The translations under genes and the position numbers were made by a program. Shown one piece after another: positions 18,616-27,147 of a DNA stretch of 64,000 nt; within the stretch, counting starts at the first letter, position 1; each line of letters begins with the position of its first letter. The stretch spans positions 58,372 through 122,371 of the forward strand of contig JANVYQ010000005.1 of assembly GCA_030059675.1 (NCBI GenBank). The letters are read 5' to 3'. The notes under the pieces are model-generated. The model worked only from the letters and a program-made list of their open reading frames with translations, was not told where the DNA came from and made no database searches. The DNA comes from Candidatus Pelearchaeum maunauluense. Lineage in GTDB: Archaea; Thermoproteota; Nitrososphaeria_A; Caldarchaeales; Caldarchaeaceae.

Positions 18616-19839
18616 ATGAACATAGACTTCCTCACAATAGAAGACTTGGATCTCGCGGGTAAGACCGTGATTGTGCGGGTTGATATTAATTCGCCGATAA
18701 ACCCCAAGACTGGCGAGTTGTTGGAGGTTAATAGGATTAGAGAGGCTAGTATTACGCTTAAGTCTCTTGAGGACTCTAAGGTTGTTGTTATCTCTCATCA
18801 GGGAAGGGTTGGTAGGTATGATTATGTCTCGCTTAGACAGCACTGTAAGGCGCTCTCTGAGATTATGGGTAAGGAGGTGAGGTTTGTTGAGGACGTATTC
18901 GGCGAGGCCGCGCGTAAAGCGATTACCAGTCTTGAGAAAGGAGATGTTCTGATGCTTGAGAACCTACGGTTTGCCGCCGAGGAGAATTATGAATATTCTC
19001 CAGAGGAGGCGGCAAAGACGCATATTGTAAGCAAGCTGGCCAAGTATCTCGACGCGTGCGTGCTTGATGCCTTCCCGACAGCCCATAGGGCTCACCCGTC
19101 AATCGTCGGCTTCGCCGCAATACTACCAACATGCGCTGGCCGCCTCGTGGCTAAGGAGCTGAAATCCCTCAGTCGCGTTATGCTCACCGCCAAAGCCCCC
19201 TACACGGCTGTTCTTGGAGGAGCGAAGATACAAGACCGACTGGAAGCTATTGACGCTTTGATAGAGAACGGCAAGGCTGATAATGTCTTGCTAACAGGCC
19301 TTATAGGGCTTGTCTTTCTCCGAGCAGCCAACAAGCTTAAGACACCCCTAAAGCCTGAGCATGAGAAGTTCGTAGGCAGAGCACGCGAGCTGTTGAACCG
19401 TTATTCAGAAGCATTCCATCTTCCCGAAGATGTGGCTATACAGAAAAACGGAGAGCGTGTAGAGATAAAACCAGAACAACTAACTAGCGATGTTGCTGTC
19501 TTAGATATCGGAGAGGAGACTATAAGGAAATACTCCAAGATAATCAAGAGCTCTGGTACTGTGTTTATGAGCGGCCCTCCAGGTTTCTTTGAGATGGATG
19601 GGTTTGAGAAAGGGACGCATGAGCTTCTTCTAGCTATGGCCAGCTCTTTAGGGACTACGATTATCAGCGGTGGCCATCTCTCAGCCGCTCTGGAGATGGT
19701 GGGCGTCAAGGAGTGGATAGATCACGTGAGCACTGCTGGCGGCGCCCTAGTCATGTTCATGGCTGGGAAGAAACTCCCCCTCATAGAGGCGCTGCGCATG
19801 GCAGCGGCTAGGCAGCGGGGCGAGAAAATAATCCAATAA
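18616..19839 (+). CDS. pgk: Phosphoglycerate kinase
   Basis: Interconverts 1,3-bisphosphoglycerate and 3-phosphoglycerate with ADP/ATP. 407 residues. Typical segments: VIVRVDINSPI near the N-terminus (RVDxN), VISHQGRVG, LMLENLRF, DAFPTAHRAHPSIVG, AVLGGAKIQDRL and the late GPPGFFEMDGFEKGTHELL and STAGGALVMF loop. The variations (DINSPI for DFNVPI, AFPTAHR for AFGTAHR) fit archaeal PGK. ATG at 18616 lies about 30 bases after a TATA-like TTATATTTAA (18584-18593). It starts a same-strand run with RidA, a HAD phosphatase and GAPDH. Confidence 0.96.
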   Translation: MNIDFLTIEDLDLAGKTVIVRVDINSPINPKTGELLEVNRIREASITLKSLEDSKVVVISHQGRVGRYDYVSLRQHCKALSEIMGKEVRFVEDVFGEAARKAITSLEKGDVLMLENLRFAAEENYEYSPEEAAKTHIVSKLAKYLDACVLDAFPTAHRAHPSIVGFAAILPTCAGRLVAKELKSLSRVMLTAKAPYTAVLGGAKIQDRLEAIDALIENGKADNVLLTGLIGLVFLRAANKLKTPLKPEHEKFVGRARELLNRYSEAFHLPEDVAIQKNGERVEIKPEQLTSDVAVLDIGEETIRKYSKIIKSSGTVFMSGPPGFFEMDGFEKGTHELLLAMASSLGTTIISGGHLSAALEMVGVKEWIDHVSTAGGALVMFMAGKKLPLIEALRMAAARQRGEKIIQ

Positions 19840-19861
19840 AAATAATCGAGGTGTATAATGC

Positions 19862-20329
19862 GTGAAACGGATAAAACCAGAACAACGTCTTAAAGAGCTG
19901 GGGATAACTCTCCCCGAAGTCTCTGCGCCTGTCGCCAATTATGTCCCCACCCTACGTGTTGGAAAACTACTCTTTGTCAGCGGCGCTTTACCGCGGAGTG
20001 GTGGGGAGATGCTCTACAAGGGTAAGGTTGGCCGTGAGCTAACAGTCGAGCAAGGCTACGAGGCTGCACGGCTGGCCGCGCTCAGCTGCTTAGCCACAAT
20101 TAGACAAGCATTAGGGACGCTCAATAAGGTGCGCAGAATAGTACGGGTAACAGGATACGTTGCCTCTGCCGAGGGCTTCAACGACCAGCCGAAGGTAGTT
20201 AATGGAGCTTCTGATGTGCTAGTGGAGATATTTGGAGACGCGGGAAGGCACACCCGCGTAGCAATAGGTGTTTATGAGCTTCCACTGGGAGCGCCTGTAG
20301 AGGTGGAGATGATAGCTCAGACGGTATAG
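19862..20329 (+). CDS. RidA/YjgF/YER057c family protein
   Basis: 155 residues of the RidA fold. RidA proteins hydrolyse reactive enamine/imine intermediates made by PLP enzymes; some members have other deaminase roles. Recognisable parts: VGKLLFVSGALPRSGGE, the long helix EQGYEAARLAALSCLATIRQAL, and VRVTGYVASAEGFNDQPKVVNGASDVLVEIFG. The usual catalytic Arg in the RxxxxV segment near the C-terminus is replaced by RHTRVAIGVYELPLGAPVEVEM. Length is slightly above the typical 125-130, as in the RidA-like Rid2-7 subgroups. GTG at 19862 follows GAGGTG at about 19849-19854. Confidence 0.9.
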   Translation: MKRIKPEQRLKELGITLPEVSAPVANYVPTLRVGKLLFVSGALPRSGGEMLYKGKVGRELTVEQGYEAARLAALSCLATIRQALGTLNKVRRIVRVTGYVASAEGFNDQPKVVNGASDVLVEIFGDAGRHTRVAIGVYELPLGAPVEVEMIAQTV

Positions 20330-20334
20330 AAGAA

Positions 20335-20994
20335 TTGGCCCCCACAAATCCTAAGGCGATAGTCTTTGACATAGACGGGACGCTCTACCGCTCCCAAGAC
20401 TATGAGCGCCAGCTATATCAGGCAATAGTTAAAGTGTTGAGTGAGATGCTCAACATCACGAAAGAAAACGCTGCGATAATGCTCCAAGACGCTAAGCGGA
20501 AATATAGAACTGTTAGCATAAGCATCGAGGCGTTAGGCTTGGATAGGCATGAATTCTATCAAAGATTAGCCAACAGTGTAGAGCCTGAGAAAACGATAGC
20601 TCCCGACGAATCAACACCACAACTCCTAAGGAAGCTCAAGAATATGGGCTACAAGATTGTTCTGCATACTAACTCAGGCAGACAACTAGCTATGAAGATT
20701 CTTAAAACACTACGCATAGACAATAACCTCTATGACCTGCTAGTTACCAGCGATGAGTATGAGCCTAAGCCCTCGGCTGAGGGTTATCTCGGTATAGTAA
20801 GACAGCTTGGAATACAGCCCAGTGAAATAATATACGTAGGCGATAGGATTGAGGTTGAGCTCCTCCCAGCCAAGAAGCTGGGAATGATTACGGTTCTACT
20901 AGGCAGCAAGCCGCGGTCGCATGAGATTGACTATACCATAAACTCGCTAAACGAGATTCTAGAAGTTTTGAATAAGCTTACACATAAAAACTAG
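20335..20994 (+). CDS. HAD superfamily phosphatase
   Basis: 219 residues. HAD motif I is FDIDGTLYRS at about 10-19, motif II HTNSGR around residue 100, and a motif III/IV region KPSAEGY and YVGDRIEVELLPAKKLGM. The helical cap between motifs I and II is of the C1 type, as in phosphoglycolate phosphatases and nucleotidases. Substrate cannot be told from sequence. TTG at 20335, only six bases after the ridA stop, indicates co-transcription with ridA and probably with gapdh downstream. Confidence 0.88.
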   Translation: MAPTNPKAIVFDIDGTLYRSQDYERQLYQAIVKVLSEMLNITKENAAIMLQDAKRKYRTVSISIEALGLDRHEFYQRLANSVEPEKTIAPDESTPQLLRKLKNMGYKIVLHTNSGRQLAMKILKTLRIDNNLYDLLVTSDEYEPKPSAEGYLGIVRQLGIQPSEIIYVGDRIEVELLPAKKLGMITVLLGSKPRSHEIDYTINSLNEILEVLNKLTHKN

Positions 20995-21025
20995 TTGCTC
21001 AAACAAGTTGGTGAGGGCTCTAGAC

Positions 21026-22051
21026 ATGGTACTCCGCGTTGGAATAAATGGTATGGGCCGTATAGGGAGGCTCTTCTTCAGAGCAGCTCTACAAGACCCA
21101 GAGTATGGGAAGAGTTTTCGGGTTGTAGCGTATAATGAGCTTGCGGACAACCGTACAACGGCCCATCTGCTAAAGTACGACTCTATACATGGTAGGCTTA
21201 ACAGGCAGGTCTCTTACACTGATAAGGGGATAGTGGTTGACGGTGATGAGCTGGTTGGCTTCAGCGTCCCAGACCCAGCTCAAATACCTTGGAAAGATGT
21301 TGGTGTTGATGTTGTCGTTGAGTCCACGGGTAGGTTTACCAAGAGGGCTGATGCCTCAAAACACCTGGGCGCGGGTGTTAAGAAGGTTCTAATCTCAGCC
21401 CCCTCGCCCGACGCTGATGTTACGATAGTTCCTGGGGTTAATGATAAGATGCTTGACTTGAGCAAGCATGATGTAATTTCAGCCGCCTCGTGCACTACCA
21501 ACTGCCTAGCCCCCATGGTTAAGGTGTTGCTGGATAACTTTGGGATTAAGTGCGGCTTCATGACTACCGTCCATGCATTCACCAACGACCAGCGGCTCCT
21601 TGACCTAGTTCATAAAGACCTAAGACGCGCGCGAGCAGCTACGCAGTCAATTATCCCCACAACAACTGGCGCTGCTTCGGCTCTCCACTTGGTAATACCC
21701 GAGGTGAAGGGGAAGATGCACGGTGTAGCACTTCGCGTCCCTGTTTCAGACGGCTCAATAACAGACCTAACCGCACTACTGGAGCAGGAGGTTACAGTTA
21801 AGGAAGTAAACCAGGCATTCCAAGAAGAGGCTCAGGGAAGGCTGAAGGGAATACTGGAATACACGGAAGAACCTATAGTGTCTGCTGATATAATAGGAAA
21901 CCCGCATTCATGCATCTTTGACGCTCTAAGTACGCTGGTGCTGGGTGAGCGGGGTAGCCTTGTTAAGGTCTTTGGATGGTATGATAATGAGTGGGGATAC
22001 AGTAACAGGCTTGTGGATGTTATTAAGATGATGGTTAAGCAAGGGTTATGA
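21026..22051 (+). CDS. gap: Glyceraldehyde-3-phosphate dehydrogenase, class I (bacterial/eukaryotic type)
   Basis: 341 residues. The NAD-binding start LRVGINGMGRIGRLFFRAAL, the catalytic loop SAASCTTNCLAP with nucleophilic Cys (about residue 156), TVHAFTNDQRLLDLVHKDLRRARAA, IPTTTGAASA and WYDNEWGYSNRLVDVI are those of the class I enzyme. The usual archaeal class II enzyme has a quite different Cys loop. The coenzyme-site motif INDL reads YNEL, so NAD versus NADP preference is open. ATG at 21026 has GGTGAGGG at 21010-21017; TTG at 21008 is less likely. The close pgk neighbour suggests a glycolytic/gluconeogenic unit. It overlaps the convergent livF by six bases. Confidence 0.94.
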   Translation: MVLRVGINGMGRIGRLFFRAALQDPEYGKSFRVVAYNELADNRTTAHLLKYDSIHGRLNRQVSYTDKGIVVDGDELVGFSVPDPAQIPWKDVGVDVVVESTGRFTKRADASKHLGAGVKKVLISAPSPDADVTIVPGVNDKMLDLSKHDVISAASCTTNCLAPMVKVLLDNFGIKCGFMTTVHAFTNDQRLLDLVHKDLRRARAATQSIIPTTTGAASALHLVIPEVKGKMHGVALRVPVSDGSITDLTALLEQEVTVKEVNQAFQEEAQGRLKGILEYTEEPIVSADIIGNPHSCIFDALSTLVLGERGSLVKVFGWYDNEWGYSNRLVDVIKMMVKQGL

Positions 22052-22756
22052 GGATATTCCTAGGTAGAGCTTTGACAGCTCGGCGTGGCCTAGTAGGTCT
22101 TGCGGCCTCCCCTCAAACGCCACCCTGCCGCTGACGAGCAGGTAGGCGTAGTCGCCCATCTCTAAGGCGCGCCTAGCGTTCTGCTCAACCAATAGTATTG
22201 TTATTCCAAGCCTGTCGCGTAGCTCCCTTATCTTAGCCAAAACCTCCATGGCCAGCTTGGGAGCGAGGTTTCCAGTGGGCTCGTCAAACATCATTATCTT
22301 CGGCTTCCTTAAGAGAGCCATGGCCATCGCCACCATCTGCCGCTCACCACCGCTCAAGGTACCGCTCTTCCTATTCATGAAGCCCTTAATCATCGGAAAC
22401 AGCTCCAACACTTCTTCTAGACGCTCCTCCGCCACTCGTTTATTCAGCGTGTAGCTAGCCATCAGGAGATTTTCACGCACGGTAAGGTTGGCGAAGACGT
22501 TATCCGTCTGCGGCAGGTAGGCCACGCCCCTACGCGCTATCTGGTGGGGCATAAGCCCAACAATGTTCTCACCATCAAACTTAATCACGCCAGAGTATAT
22601 CTTCGTCAATCCGAATATACTCTTAAGCAGTGTGCTCTTACCGCTCCCGTTAGGGCCTACTATAACCGTGATGGACTTCTCCCTTACATGCATGTCAGCA
22701 TCGAAGAGAATGTGAAGCCTTCCATACCCTGCGTTTATCTTCTGCACCTCTATCAA
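22046..22756 (-). CDS. livF: Branched-chain amino acid ABC transporter ATPase LivF
   Basis: 236 residues, normal LivF length. Walker A VGPNGSGKSTLL at about 33-44, LivF-specific GIAYLPQ-like segment (RGVAYLPQTDNVFANLTVRENL), signature LSGGERQMVAMAMALL, Walker B IMMFDEPTGNLAP and switch LLVEQNARRALEMGDYAYLL. It energises amino-acid import together with LivG. Its start overlaps the livG stop by four bases. Confidence 0.95.
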   Translation of the reverse strand: MIEVQKINAGYGRLHILFDADMHVREKSITVIVGPNGSGKSTLLKSIFGLTKIYSGVIKFDGENIVGLMPHQIARRGVAYLPQTDNVFANLTVRENLLMASYTLNKRVAEERLEEVLELFPMIKGFMNRKSGTLSGGERQMVAMAMALLRKPKIMMFDEPTGNLAPKLAMEVLAKIRELRDRLGITILLVEQNARRALEMGDYAYLLVSGRVAFEGRPQDLLGHAELSKLYLGISS

Positions 22757-23517
22757 GACACCTCACCTAGATAGGACTCTATCACGCGGGGGTCCGCCAT
22801 GACTATCTCGGGCTTGCCCTCCGCCACAACGCGGCCAGCGGCTAACGCATATACATAATCGGTGTATTTGAGCGCTATCTCCAGCCTATGCTCAACCAGC
22901 AGGAAGGTGACCCCTAGCTTGTCGCGTAGGTTCCGAAGATGCTCGAATATCTCGTGGGCTAGTACGGGGTTTATTCCAGCTATCGGCTCGTCCATGAGTA
23001 TTAGCCTGGCCCCGCTCATGAGGGCTCTACCTATCTCAAGTAGCTTCATCTGGCCGCCGCTCAGCGTGTAGGCGCGTGCGTCCCAGAGATGGTCTAGGCG
23101 GAGGTGTCTGAGTATCTCAAACGCCTTCTCCGCCGCATCCTCCTCGCTACGCTGCCAAAGCCGCTTGAAAGGCGCTCTGAGAAGGCTCTCGCCAGGGTTG
23201 CCGCGATAAGCCGTCATGAGGTTCTCCAACACGGTTAGGCGCTGAAACGGCTCAGGTATCTGGAAAGTCCTAACCATCCCAGCGCGATAAACATTATGCG
23301 GAGGCCATCCAGTTATATCACGTCCATCAAAGATTACACGCCCCCTATCAGGCTTGTAAAAACCAGTAACAACGTTGATGAGCGTGGTCTTACCAGAGCC
23401 GTTAGGCCCTATAAGCATGGTAATGAAACGCTCATTAATAGATATACTAATATTATCTAGTGCTACAAGTCCTCCGAATGTTTTCCTAACATTATATATC
23501 GTCAATATACTCTTCAT
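22753..23517 (-). CDS. livG: Branched-chain amino acid ABC transporter ATPase LivG
   Basis: About 254 residues from ATG 23517; the frame is open to a TTG at 23562 but that would overlap the preceding gene's end. Walker A IGPNGSGKTTLINVVTGFY, LivG-type MVRTFQIPEPFQRLTVLENL, signature LSGGQMKLLEIGRALM, Walker B LILMDEPIAGINP and switch LLVEHRLEIAL. Partner of LivF. Second gene of the operon led by the substrate-binding protein. Confidence 0.95.
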   Translation of the reverse strand: MKSILTIYNVRKTFGGLVALDNISISINERFITMLIGPNGSGKTTLINVVTGFYKPDRGRVIFDGRDITGWPPHNVYRAGMVRTFQIPEPFQRLTVLENLMTAYRGNPGESLLRAPFKRLWQRSEEDAAEKAFEILRHLRLDHLWDARAYTLSGGQMKLLEIGRALMSGARLILMDEPIAGINPVLAHEIFEHLRNLRDKLGVTFLLVEHRLEIALKYTDYVYALAAGRVVAEGKPEIVMADPRVIESYLGEVS

Positions 23518-23552
23518 CAAAAAATTAGTGGATTTGGGGATGGTTTTAAGTT

Positions 23553-24953
23553 TTAAAACCAATTGATAGAATCTGAAGCTGCTACGTAGACGCCTACTCT
23601 ATTCCAACTGAAGTCGCCATCAGTCTTCTGAACCGACCAAAAGTCATAGTCAGCTGTTGCTCTATCGCCTGCCGCGTTCAGTATTATCCATCCTGTGGCC
23701 CCGAAAGTATTCTGAGCCACGATTGGGAGTACGCTTTTAACGGCTTCCGCATCATACTTCCCTACCATCAATATTGCCTCTACGATAACCCAAACCTCGT
23801 CATATGCTGCTAATGCGTATGTATCGGGCTCTCTGCCCAGCTCGGCTTTTACTGCGTCGACAACCTTCTTGAATTTATCGGAACGAGTGGCGGCGAATAT
23901 TGGGTTAATGAATTTTGTCGTTACTGCAAATTCTGCTGCTAGCGGCTCCTTCAGTAGTTCATTAAGCAGTGCTGTTCCGTCGCTACCAAACCATTTAACT
24001 TGTTTTAACGCGTCATAATCACTTGCTTTAACGAATAAATCCACTACTTCGCCGAAAGCTACAACCATAACACCGACCTTGTCAGCACCATACTGGTTTA
24101 TGGCTGATGAGACCTTCTGAGCTAGTAGGTCGACTTCTGCACCAAATCCCTTCTTCTCAACCTCTTCAGGAGCATATCTTATTCCTTCGTCAACTTGTAT
24201 TCCTAGCTTCTTTAGCGCTTCGCTAGATGCCTTCTTCAGTCCATCGCCCCAAGCATCTCCTCTCCAGATAGGAACTACATATTTAACTCCCTCGTTCTCA
24301 ACAACCCTTGCTATTGCCTTACTCTGTATCGTGTCGTCAGGACAGAATCTGAATATGAAGTCATCAGGTATTGCTAGTTCGGGGGCCGTAGAAGACTGGC
24401 TGATAAGTAGTAACTTGTTTGCATCTGCAAATCCTTTTATGTTTCTGATCTCTGCGCTTGTCTGCGGTCCTATGTAGATCCGGATTCCTTTAGCTGACAT
24501 GGATTGTAGCTTAAGAAGTGCGACATCCGGTTTTGTCTCTGTGTCTTCGACGACCAATTTGACCCTTGTTGGTATACCTGCCTGGCTCAGCCATTCGTTT
24601 ACCTCTTTAACAGCTAGCTCTATTGCTACGCGACTGTTCTCACCATAAGAGGCGAGAGATCCAGTGAGTGGTAATAATGCGCCTATTACGATCTCACTTG
24701 GGAGCTGCGCACCGCGCTGTATTACTTGCGTTACAGTGGTTGTTACTGTCACTTCCTTGGTTATTGTTATCGGCTGGGTGGCGGTGGTTGTTACTGTCAC
24801 TTCCTTGGTTATTGTTATCGGCTGAGTGGCGGGTTGTGGGGCTACTAAGAAGCCTATGCCCACGCCCACTACTAACGCAACGACGATTAGTACAGCCGCT
24901 AAAGCTGTTGAAAGACCAACATTAGAGTATATACTACTTTTCATATTCCCCAT
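23553..24953 (-). CDS. Branched-chain amino acid ABC transporter substrate-binding protein (LivK type), membrane anchored
   Basis: About 466 residues. A hydrophobic N-terminal helix (LSTALAAVLIVVALVVGVGIGFLVA) anchors it; a Thr-rich stalk made of two tandem 16-residue copies (QPITITKEVTVTTTAT and QPITITKEVTVTTTVT) follows; then the class I binding domain: IVIGALLPLTGSLASYGENSRVAIELAVKEVN, IGPQTSAEIRNI, WRGDAWGDGL and TYALAAYDEVWVIVEAIL. It would bind branched-chain or other amino acids or amides outside the membrane. ATG at 24953 or 24944 both follow GGAGGAG; ATG at 24965 precedes it. The DNA repeat is listed separately. Confidence 0.9.
   Translation of the reverse strand: MGNMKSSIYSNVGLSTALAAVLIVVALVVGVGIGFLVAPQPATQPITITKEVTVTTTATQPITITKEVTVTTTVTQVIQRGAQLPSEIVIGALLPLTGSLASYGENSRVAIELAVKEVNEWLSQAGIPTRVKLVVEDTETKPDVALLKLQSMSAKGIRIYIGPQTSAEIRNIKGFADANKLLLISQSSTAPELAIPDDFIFRFCPDDTIQSKAIARVVENEGVKYVVPIWRGDAWGDGLKKASSEALKKLGIQVDEGIRYAPEEVEKKGFGAEVDLLAQKVSSAINQYGADKVGVMVVAFGEVVDLFVKASDYDALKQVKWFGSDGTALLNELLKEPLAAEFAVTTKFINPIFAATRSDKFKKVVDAVKAELGREPDTYALAAYDEVWVIVEAILMVGKYDAEAVKSVLPIVAQNTFGATGWIILNAAGDRATADYDFWSVQKTDGDFSWNRVGVYVAASDSINWF
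24736..24831 (-). repeat. Two-copy 48-bp tandem repeat in the binding-protein stalk
   Basis: Two nearly identical 48-base units (24736-24783 and 24784-24831) starting GTGGTTGTTACTGTCACTTC on the + strand. Each encodes sixteen residues of the Thr/Val-rich linker. The near identity at the DNA level indicates a recent in-frame duplication; copy number could vary between strains and change stalk length. Confidence 0.9.
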
Positions 24954-24965
24954 GCTCCTCCTCAT

Positions 24966-25079
24966 TTTTTAGGTAAGAATGAAGAACTCCGCGATATTAA
25001 ACTATTCTCCAAATCTTTAACTAAGAAACATTCTGTATTTAAGATTTTTATTGTTCAAGTTACGACTAAAATCACCGTT
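24966..25079. promoter_or_regulatory. Divergent promoter region between the two Liv operons
   Basis: On the minus strand TTTAATAT near 24998-25006 can serve the binding-protein/livG/livF operon; on the plus strand TATTTAAGATTTTTATTG at about 25036-25053 can serve livH-livM. Both lie 25-45 bases from the starts. One regulator bound here could control the whole transporter; no clear inverted repeat was found. Confidence 0.5.
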
Positions 25080-26009
25080 ATGGTGCTGGTATTCCCACCA
25101 ATATTCAGAGAAGCTATTATTTTCTCAAGTCTATTAACATTACTGAGTATTGGTCTTACGCTAACTTATATGACGACTCGCGTGCCCAATTTTGCGCATG
25201 GCTCGTTTGCTACTGTAGGGGCGTATATTAGTCTAGTAGCAGTCAGATTAATGAGCGTTTCACCTTACCTATTTCTTCCTATAGCATTCTTGGTTTCTGG
25301 TTTTGTAGCATTGTTACTATATAGGGCTGTTTTAAGACCACTAATGCGGCGTGGAGCTTCTACAATACTGCTTATGGTAGCTACGATAGCTTTTGATATG
25401 CTATTGATAGCTGCACTTAACATCTTTGCAGATTACCTAAGCCGTACTTATAAGATAACGTCACGTTACTTCTCTCTTAAGGCTGCGGACATAAGGGTAG
25501 AGGGTATACCTATGGTATTCTACGTAGCGCCACTTATTGCTGTGGGTCTAATATTAACTCTCTACCTGCTACTAACTAAGACGAAGTTCGGAGTAGCTAT
25601 GCGGGCTGCAATTGAAAACCCATCACTAGCTGGAGTTGTGGGTATAAACATAGACTTGGTCTATACTATTTCTTGGATACTTGCTGGAGGTCTTGCTGGT
25701 ATAGCTGGTCTTTTAATGTCATTATGGTTCATAGGAAACCCAGATCTCGGGACTCTTATTCTTGTCAGCATATTCTCCGCAAGTATTGTGGGTGGACTGC
25801 TTAATATCTACGGGGCTATACTAGGCGGCTTCCTAGTTGGTTTCGCAGAGGTTATAGTAACATCACGTCTAGCCAGCGTATTGGGTGTATGGGTAGTTCC
25901 CTTTAGACCTGTTATACCACTTCTCATAATGGTCATAGCGCTCCTCACGATACCTGGAGGCCTGAGCAGCATAAGGTGGTCGTCAATAGCCAAGCTATGG
26001 AGGAGGTGA
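25080..26009 (+). CDS. livH: Branched-chain amino acid ABC permease LivH
   Basis: 309 residues, about eight membrane helices. LivH family features: LTLTYMTTRVPNFAHGSFATVGAYISL near the N-terminus, TKFGVAMRAAIENPSLAGVVGINIDLVYTISWILAGGLAGIAGLL in the centre, and the C-terminal RPVIPLLIMVIALLTIPGGL. ATG at 25080. Forms the translocation pore with LivM, whose gene follows after nine bases. Confidence 0.95.
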   Translation: MVLVFPPIFREAIIFSSLLTLLSIGLTLTYMTTRVPNFAHGSFATVGAYISLVAVRLMSVSPYLFLPIAFLVSGFVALLLYRAVLRPLMRRGASTILLMVATIAFDMLLIAALNIFADYLSRTYKITSRYFSLKAADIRVEGIPMVFYVAPLIAVGLILTLYLLLTKTKFGVAMRAAIENPSLAGVVGINIDLVYTISWILAGGLAGIAGLLMSLWFIGNPDLGTLILVSIFSASIVGGLLNIYGAILGGFLVGFAEVIVTSRLASVLGVWVVPFRPVIPLLIMVIALLTIPGGLSSIRWSSIAKLWRR

Positions 26010-26018
26010 CATGCTCGC

Positions 26019-27080
26019 TTGGTGCTTCCGCAAGAGGCTGTAATACTCCTTACAAGCATACTGGCTTGGTTTGGACTCTACCTAATCGTGAACCTAAGCC
26101 TGAATCTTGAGTTTGGGTATACGGGTATACCGAATTTTGGGAAACTGCTTGTCGTTGCGGCTGGCGCTTATGTGGCAGGATACCTCCCTGGCAGGCTCAT
26201 GGTCGGCATGGCCAACGTAGACCCGTCGCTGGACTACATAGCTGATAACGCCGTGATAGTTACGCAGATAAACAGCTTCCTCAACCAGAACCCACATATC
26301 TCACTCTCGCTACTGTTCCTAACTCTCATCGTGGCAACTGGAATAGGCGCAGGCCTGGGCTTCATAGCCTCATATCCAGCGATTAGGCTGAGAGAGGAAT
26401 ACCTAGCTATGACGCTCCTAGCTATGGCTGAGGTCATAAGGGTAATAGGCTATAACTATAAGCCGCTCATAGGCGGGACGCTAGGGGTGCAGGTGCCAGA
26501 CCCCCTCGCGTTCGTGCCAGGTGAGCTGAGATTCAGCATGATGAGCCTCGTTATACTAGCCATAGCTGGGTTTATCTTCCTATACGTCGAGCGTCTCGTA
26601 AGGTCTCCGTTGGGCAGGGTATTGAGGGCTGTGCGGGATAGTGAGGCGGCGGCAGAGACATTGGGTAAGGATATTGTCAGGATAAGGACGAAGATACTCG
26701 TTGTGAGCTCCGCCATAGGCGCTGTGGGAGGAGCTATGCACGCCCTATACACCAGCGGTGTAATCTCCCTAACCTATGATAGGGTTTCATGGACTTTCTG
26801 GCCTTGGGTCATGGTCTTGATGGGGGGCATGGCCAACAACGTAGGCGTGATGCTGGGAACACTAATCTTCGTAGCCTTACGACAGCTCATCACATTCTAT
26901 AAAGGCGTCCTAGAGCCAATCTTACCCTTCAACGTAATCTGGCTAGACTACATACTCCTAGGCTCAACGCTCATAATAATACTGATGTACCGCCCTGAGG
27001 GGGTTCTGCCCGAAAAAGCTACGCGCACGCTGGATTTCAAGAAGCTCTGGGCTAGGCTTAACGGCAGACGCTCCGCCTAA
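26019..27080 (+). CDS. livM: Branched-chain amino acid ABC permease LivM
   Basis: 353 residues with about ten membrane helices. LivM family segments: LSLNLEFGYTGIPNFGKLLVVAAGAYVAGYL, LREEYLAMTLLAMAEVIRVI, SPLGRVLRAVRDSEAAAETLGKDIVRIRTKILVVSSAIGAVGGAM and the final GSTLIIILMYRPEGVLPEKA. TTG at 26019 is preceded by GGAGGAGGTGA (25999-26009), a strong Shine-Dalgarno sequence that decides the start. Confidence 0.95.
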   Translation: MVLPQEAVILLTSILAWFGLYLIVNLSLNLEFGYTGIPNFGKLLVVAAGAYVAGYLPGRLMVGMANVDPSLDYIADNAVIVTQINSFLNQNPHISLSLLFLTLIVATGIGAGLGFIASYPAIRLREEYLAMTLLAMAEVIRVIGYNYKPLIGGTLGVQVPDPLAFVPGELRFSMMSLVILAIAGFIFLYVERLVRSPLGRVLRAVRDSEAAAETLGKDIVRIRTKILVVSSAIGAVGGAMHALYTSGVISLTYDRVSWTFWPWVMVLMGGMANNVGVMLGTLIFVALRQLITFYKGVLEPILPFNVIWLDYILLGSTLIIILMYRPEGVLPEKATRTLDFKKLWARLNGRRSA

Positions 27081-27147
27081 CCGTTAATTGTGGGCTAGAG
27101 TACGATATAATTCTTGGTCTAGTGTTTTCTTTTCTTAGTGTAGAGGA

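Noticed and set aside
24668..24925. Leu-rich forward frame over the Thr-rich stalk
   Set aside because: Produced by the 48-bp repeat read antisense; not a gene.
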